The position numbers were made by a program, and so were the translations under genes. From an uncultured Lachnospiraceae bacterium (lineage in GTDB: Bacteria > Bacillota > Clostridia > Lachnospirales > Lachnospiraceae): a stretch of DNA of 64,000 nt. The first letter of the stretch is position 1; the number at the start of each line of letters is the position of its first letter. Shown piece after piece: positions 60,022 to 64,000 of the stretch. The notes below the pieces were generated by a model. It made no database searches, was not told the origin of the DNA, and worked only from the letters and a program-made list of their open reading frames with translations. The DNA is taken from positions 62,001 to 126,000 of the forward strand of contig CAJTXA010000003.1 in assembly GCA_910579865.1 (NCBI GenBank). Direction: 5' to 3'.

Positions 60022-61836
60022 TTACTTCTCGTCCAGCTTTAGTACACTCATAAATGCAGTCTGAGGAATTTCTACATTTCCTACCTGACGCATCCGTTTC
60101 TTTCCTTCTTTCTGCTTTTCCAACAGCTTTCTCTTTCGGCTAATATCGCCTCCATAGCACTTTGCTAAGACATCCTTTCGCATAGCCTTTACTGTTTCTC
60201 GTGCAATCACTTTGCTTCCAACTGCTGCCTGAATTGGAATTTCAAATAGATGTCTTGGAATTTCTTCTTTTAATTTTTCACACATCTTTCGTCCACGCTC
60301 ATATGCCGTTCCTTCAAATACAATAAAAGAAAGCGCATCTACTTCTTCTTTATTAATTAAAATATCTAATTTCACCAGTTCTGATTTTGCATATCCTTTT
60401 ATCTCATAATCAAATGATGCATACCCACGGGATCTTGATTTTAATGCATCAAAAAAATCATAGATAATCTCATTTAAAGGAAGCTCGTACCGAATTAATG
60501 CTCTTGTTGTTTCCATATATTCCATTCCAAGATACACGCCACGTCTTTCCTGACAAAGTTCCATAATCGAACCAACATACTCTGTTGTAACCATAATCTC
60601 TGCATTTACAACAGGCTCTTCCATATAGTCAATCTCTGAAGGATCTGGTAAATTGGAAGGATTGGTAAGCTCTATCCTTTCTCCATTTGTTTTATACACA
60701 CGATAAACCACCCCAGGAGCTGTAGTTACTAAATCTAAATTATATTCTCTTTCCAATCGCTCCTGAATAATTTCCAAATGCAAAAGACCAAGAAATCCAC
60801 ACCGAAATCCAAATCCTAATGCGATCGATGTCTCTGGTTCAAACTGTAAAGCAGCGTCATTTAGTTGAAGTTTTTCTAATGCATCCCTTAAATCTGGATA
60901 TTTCGCTCCATCTGCTGGATACATTCCACAATAGACCATAGGATTGGCCCGCTTATACCCTGGAAGTGCTTCTTTACAAGGATTTTGTGCCTCTGTAATC
61001 GTATCTCCTACTGCAGTATCCCTTACATTTTTAATACTTGCGGTTAGGTATCCAACCATACCTGCGCTTAGTTCCTCACAAGGAATCAACTGTCCAGCTC
61101 CAAAATATCCAACTTCTACTACTTCCATTTCTGCTTTTGTAGCCATCATCCGTACTTTCATTCCCTTTTTTACGGTACCTTCCCGCACTCGAAAAAAAAC
61201 AATTACTCCTTTATAGGAATCATAAATTGAATCAAAAATCAACGCTTGTAATGGCGCCTCTGGATTTCCGCTTGGTGCTGGAATTTTTGTTACAATCTGT
61301 TCTAATACTTCCTCAATATGAATTCCAGCCTTTGCAGAAATCTGTGGTGCATCCTGTGCTTCAATTCCAATCACATCTTCAATCTCATCAATCACACGCT
61401 GTGGCTCTGCACTAGGCAAATCGATCTTATTAATTACTGGAAAGACATCTAAATTATGATCCAAAGCCAAATATACATTTGCCAATGTCTGTGCTTCTAT
61501 TCCCTGTGCTGCATCTACTACTAAAATTGCTCCATCACAAGCTGCCAGACTTCTTGATACTTCATAGTTAAAATCGACATGGCCTGGGGTATCAATCAAA
61601 TTAAAAATATACTCATTTCCATCCTGAGCCTTATAAACAGTCCGAACTGCCTGCGACTTAATGGTAATTCCTCTTTCTCTTTCTAGCTCCATATTGTCTA
61701 ATACCTGTGCTTGCATCTCTCTTTCTGTTAGAAGACCTGTCTTTTCAATGATCCGATCTGCTAATGTTGATTTTCCATGATCAATATGAGCAATAATACA
61801 AAAATTTCTGATTCTACTCTGATCGATTCCTGCCAT
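60022..61836 (-). CDS. lepA: Elongation factor 4
   Basis: Ribosome-associated GTPase with a role in translation fidelity or 30S assembly. 604 residues, normal length. GTPase motifs G1 AHIDHGKST, G3 DTPGHVDF and G4 NKIDLPSA, domain II, and the LepA-specific C-terminal domain with YEIKGYAKSELVKLDILIN and the SVLKLDEK end. TAGGAGG precedes the ATG. First gene of the lepA-hemW operon. Confidence 0.96.
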   Translation of the reverse strand: MAGIDQSRIRNFCIIAHIDHGKSTLADRIIEKTGLLTEREMQAQVLDNMELERERGITIKSQAVRTVYKAQDGNEYIFNLIDTPGHVDFNYEVSRSLAACDGAILVVDAAQGIEAQTLANVYLALDHNLDVFPVINKIDLPSAEPQRVIDEIEDVIGIEAQDAPQISAKAGIHIEEVLEQIVTKIPAPSGNPEAPLQALIFDSIYDSYKGVIVFFRVREGTVKKGMKVRMMATKAEMEVVEVGYFGAGQLIPCEELSAGMVGYLTASIKNVRDTAVGDTITEAQNPCKEALPGYKRANPMVYCGMYPADGAKYPDLRDALEKLQLNDAALQFEPETSIALGFGFRCGFLGLLHLEIIQERLEREYNLDLVTTAPGVVYRVYKTNGERIELTNPSNLPDPSEIDYMEEPVVNAEIMVTTEYVGSIMELCQERRGVYLGMEYMETTRALIRYELPLNEIIYDFFDALKSRSRGYASFDYEIKGYAKSELVKLDILINKEEVDALSFIVFEGTAYERGRKMCEKLKEEIPRHLFEIPIQAAVGSKVIARETVKAMRKDVLAKCYGGDISRKRKLLEKQKEGKKRMRQVGNVEIPQTAFMSVLKLDEK

Positions 61837-62104
61837 CTCTTATTTTCCTCCTAAATACTCGTTCTGATATTCCGCCTCATTATAACATAAAATAAAAAGT
61901 GCCACAAGCAATTTATCTGACTTTTAAATCGAACATATTTTCGAAATAATTCCCCCATTTTAAGTTATCAACACCCTATCTTTGACTTCTTCGCAGATTT
62001 TAATTTAATATCACAAAACTTCTCTTCTTTGCGATTGCTCATCATAACCTTTCTGTTCTTTTTCTTATTTTTCAGAATATTCTAAACACGATTTATCGAC
62101 ATAT

Positions 62105-62151
62105 CCACAATATATAGTGTTTTAATACTAATTCTAATCTAGATATAGACA
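62105..62151. promoter_or_regulatory. Two NrdR-box-like operators
   Basis: CCACAATATATAGTGT (62105-62120) and AATCTAGATATAGACA (62136-62151) both fit the palindromic NrdR box pattern ACACwATATATwGTGT, the first almost perfectly. Centres are 31 bases apart, three helical turns, as known for NrdR sites. The second overlaps the -35 box. Confidence 0.87.
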
Positions 62152-62174
62152 TTTCCTTTTAGAGATGCTATAAT
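62146..62174 (+). promoter_or_regulatory. Promoter of nrdD
   Basis: TAGACA (62146-62151) - 17 bases - TATAAT (62169-62174), about 97 bases before the ATG. Confidence 0.8.
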
Positions 62175-62270
62175 GTGCTGTAATCGAGTTTAACATATAA
62201 TTTCTTAGACACTCGATACCAAACCCAACTATTGGGAAATAATTGTATCTTAAAACTGGGAGGCTTTACA

Positions 62271-64000
62271 ATGAAAGTAATCAAGCGGAATGGCCGTGAA
62301 GTGCCATATGACAGCAGTAAAATTATCATTGCTGTCCAGAAAGCGAATAAGGAAGTTCCAAGCGATGAAAAGGTGACCGATATCCGAATTCAGGAAATTG
62401 TGTCCCATATCGAGGCTCGCCACCTTAATTCGATGTATGTAGAAGAAATACAGGATATGATTGAGCAAGAATTAATGGCTGACAACAAATTTATCCTTGC
62501 TAAAAAGTACATCATTTACCGCTACCAACGTGATATGGTGCGCAAAGCCAATACGACAGATGAATCCATTATGAGTTTAATCAAAAACCGAAACAAAGAT
62601 GTAGCAGAGGAAAACTCCAATAAAAATGCTTCTGTTGCCTCTACTCAACGGGATTTAATTGCCGGAGAAGTCTCCAAAGATTTAACTAGAAGGTTGCTAT
62701 TACCAGACTATATCTCGAAAGCACATGACGAAGGTGCAATTCACTTTCATGATGCAGACTATTTCTTACAGCCTATTTTTAATTGTTGTCTTATTAATAT
62801 CGGTGATATGTTAGACAATGGTACTGTAATGAATGGAAAACTGATTGAAAGTCCAAAAAGTTTTCAGGTTGCTTGTACGGTAATGACTCAAATTATCTCT
62901 GCTGTAGCCAGCAGTCAGTACGGGGGACAGTCTGTTGATATTCGCCATCTTGGAAAATACTTAAGAAAAAGTTACCACAAATATAGAACCCGCTATATCG
63001 AAACCTTTGGTGATTCTCTAGAACCAAAATTACTTGATCAACTGGTATCTGAACGTCTACGAGATGAACTGCGCTCTGGTGTGCAAACCATTCAATATCA
63101 GATCAATACACTGATGACTACAAATGGACAATCTCCTTTTGTCACATTATTTTTAAACTTAGACAAAAATGATGACTATTTACCAGAAAATGCTATGATT
63201 GTAGAGGAAATTTTACGGCAGCGTTTAGAGGGAATTAAAAATGAAAAGGGAGTTTATGTTACACCTGCTTTTCCAAAATTGGTCTATGTACTAGATGAAC
63301 ATAACTGTTTAAAAGGCGGAGAATATGACTATATTACAAAACTGGCTGTAAAATGCTCTGCTAAACGTCTCTATCCTGATTACATATCTGCAAAGAAAAT
63401 GCGGGAAAATTATGAAAACAATGTCTTTAGCTGTATGGGCTGCCGTAGTTTTTTAGCACCATGGAAAGATAAAAATGGAAACTATCAATTTGAGGGCCGC
63501 TTTAATCAAGGTGTTGTCAGTCTCAATCTGCCACAGATAGGTATTTTAGCAAAGAAAAATGAGGACAAGTTCTGGGAATTAATGGATGAACGCCTTCAGC
63601 TCTGCTATGAAGCCCTAATGTGTCGGCATTATGCCTTAGAAGGTACGCTTTCTGATACAAGTCCAATCCACTGGCAATATGGTGCTATTGCACGGCTTGA
63701 TAAAAAAGAACCAATTGATCAATTACTGCACGATGGTTATTCTACCATATCATTAGGTTATATTGGTCTGTATGAAGTGACAAAATTAATGACAGGCGTA
63801 AGTCATACCGATCCAATTGGTACGGATTTTGCGCTTCGTGTTATGAGACGGATGCGTGCAGCAACGGATCGTTGGAAAAAAGAAACCGGAATTGGTTTTA
63901 GCCTTTATGGAACACCAGCCGAATCTCTTTGTTATCGTTTTGCAAGAATCGATCAACAACGTTTTGGCGATATTCCTGATATTACTGATAAAGGATACTA
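62271..64000 (+). CDS. nrdD: Anaerobic ribonucleoside-triphosphate reductase, 3' end cut by window edge
   Basis: Class III reductase that makes deoxynucleotides from NTPs with a glycyl radical, under anaerobiosis. 576 codons are present without a stop. The ATP-cone is at about 1-95 (MKVIKRNGREVPYDSSKI), followed by the reductase domain with GAIHFHDADYFL, SVASSQYGGQSV and FSCMGCRSFLAPW, in which C388 and C391 are the likely thiyl-radical and substrate-site cysteines. The C-terminal zinc site and radical glycine lie beyond the edge, as would the activase nrdG. CTGGGAGG stands 6-7 bases before the ATG. Transcription is probably under NrdR. Confidence 0.96.
   Translation, partial: MKVIKRNGREVPYDSSKIIIAVQKANKEVPSDEKVTDIRIQEIVSHIEARHLNSMYVEEIQDMIEQELMADNKFILAKKYIIYRYQRDMVRKANTTDESIMSLIKNRNKDVAEENSNKNASVASTQRDLIAGEVSKDLTRRLLLPDYISKAHDEGAIHFHDADYFLQPIFNCCLINIGDMLDNGTVMNGKLIESPKSFQVACTVMTQIISAVASSQYGGQSVDIRHLGKYLRKSYHKYRTRYIETFGDSLEPKLLDQLVSERLRDELRSGVQTIQYQINTLMTTNGQSPFVTLFLNLDKNDDYLPENAMIVEEILRQRLEGIKNEKGVYVTPAFPKLVYVLDEHNCLKGGEYDYITKLAVKCSAKRLYPDYISAKKMRENYENNVFSCMGCRSFLAPWKDKNGNYQFEGRFNQGVVSLNLPQIGILAKKNEDKFWELMDERLQLCYEALMCRHYALEGTLSDTSPIHWQYGAIARLDKKEPIDQLLHDGYSTISLGYIGLYEVTKLMTGVSHTDPIGTDFALRVMRRMRAATDRWKKETGIGFSLYGTPAESLCYRFARIDQQRFGDIPDITDKGY

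Larger units (their letters stand above)
61837..62270. other. Divergent control region of lepA and nrdD
   Basis: 434 AT-rich bases. The nrdD half holds two NrdR-box-like sites, a strong promoter and a leader with hairpins ATCGAGT/ACTCGAT (62184-62218) and CCCAA/TTGGG. No small gene or known riboswitch was recognised in the lepA half. Confidence 0.6.

Noticed and set aside
1..64000. CRISPR arrays, phage genes, transposases, toxin-antitoxin or restriction systems
   Set aside because: No regularly spaced direct repeats and no proteins with such motifs were found; the only pseudogene is a chemoreceptor.

Overview
The window reads as a chromosomal segment of an AT-rich, anaerobic, low-GC Gram-positive bacterium, most likely a Lachnospiraceae-type Clostridium relative. 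This rests on clostridial-style ribosome binding sites (AGGAGG), HrcA/CIRCE control of a heat-shock gene, an oxygen-sensitive class III ribonucleotide reductase, a biotin-dependent Na+ pump cluster, a YesM/YesN two-component pair and a lineage-restricted DUF5721-type protein. Genes are tightly packed, mostly on the minus strand. I saw no tRNA, rRNA, CRISPR array, insertion sequence or prophage gene.

Layout. 0-5 kb: coaD (cut by the window edge) and rsmD, a GH2 glycosidase, then a minus-strand group of an HD hydrolase, a cyclophilin lipoprotein and an acetyltransferase. 4.9-8.7 kb: a thiamine operon thiM-thiE-thiD-thiC behind a TPP riboswitch with its own terminator. 8.7-9.5 kb: mntP behind a yybP-ykoY manganese riboswitch. 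9.5-10.8 kb: a chemoreceptor pseudogene. 11-16 kb: a five-gene Na+-translocating decarboxylase cluster that carries two different carboxyltransferases. 16-20 kb: a D,D-carboxypeptidase, then an operon of an ABC permease, an ABC ATPase and a CbiB/AmpE-family membrane protein that lacks the usual CbiB motifs. 20-25 kb: DegV, htpG with a perfect CIRCE operator, a DUF5721-like protein and an M18 aminopeptidase. 25-32 kb: a run from glmS (with a glmS ribozyme) through maf, two HAD phosphatases, an acidic small protein and a foldase lipoprotein to endonuclease IV. 32-35 kb: plsC, malQ, acetyltransferase.

35.4-47.8 kb is a polysaccharide utilisation locus. A solute-binding protein, two permeases, a GH88 unsaturated uronyl hydrolase and a heparinase II/III-type lyase run leftward; a YesM-type sensor kinase, a YesN-type AraC regulator and a second heparinase II/III-type protein run rightward. 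The divergent promoter region holds a tandem repeat with a 20-bp period. Import of a uronic-acid oligosaccharide, cleavage by lyases and removal of the 4,5-unsaturated uronate by GH88 would be a coherent cytoplasmic pathway. A cytoplasmic SGNH/CE12-type esterase at 57-58.7 kb and the GH2 enzyme at 1-2.9 kb may contribute further activities.

48-64 kb: a DIP1984-like protein with a possible 45-residue ORF downstream, an intact chemoreceptor, a CDF metal exporter, TepA, MetY, an M16 peptidase, a secreted ComEC-like metallo-hydrolase, the esterase, hemW and lepA, and finally nrdD, cut by the window end and preceded by two NrdR-box-like sites overlapping a strong promoter.

The most unusual items are the CbiB/AmpE-like protein in an ABC operon without a binding protein, the dual-carboxyltransferase Na+ pump cluster, the terminator between the glmS ribozyme and glmS, and the compact GAG/uronide locus. 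All functions are read from sequence motifs and memory of families; no database search was run.
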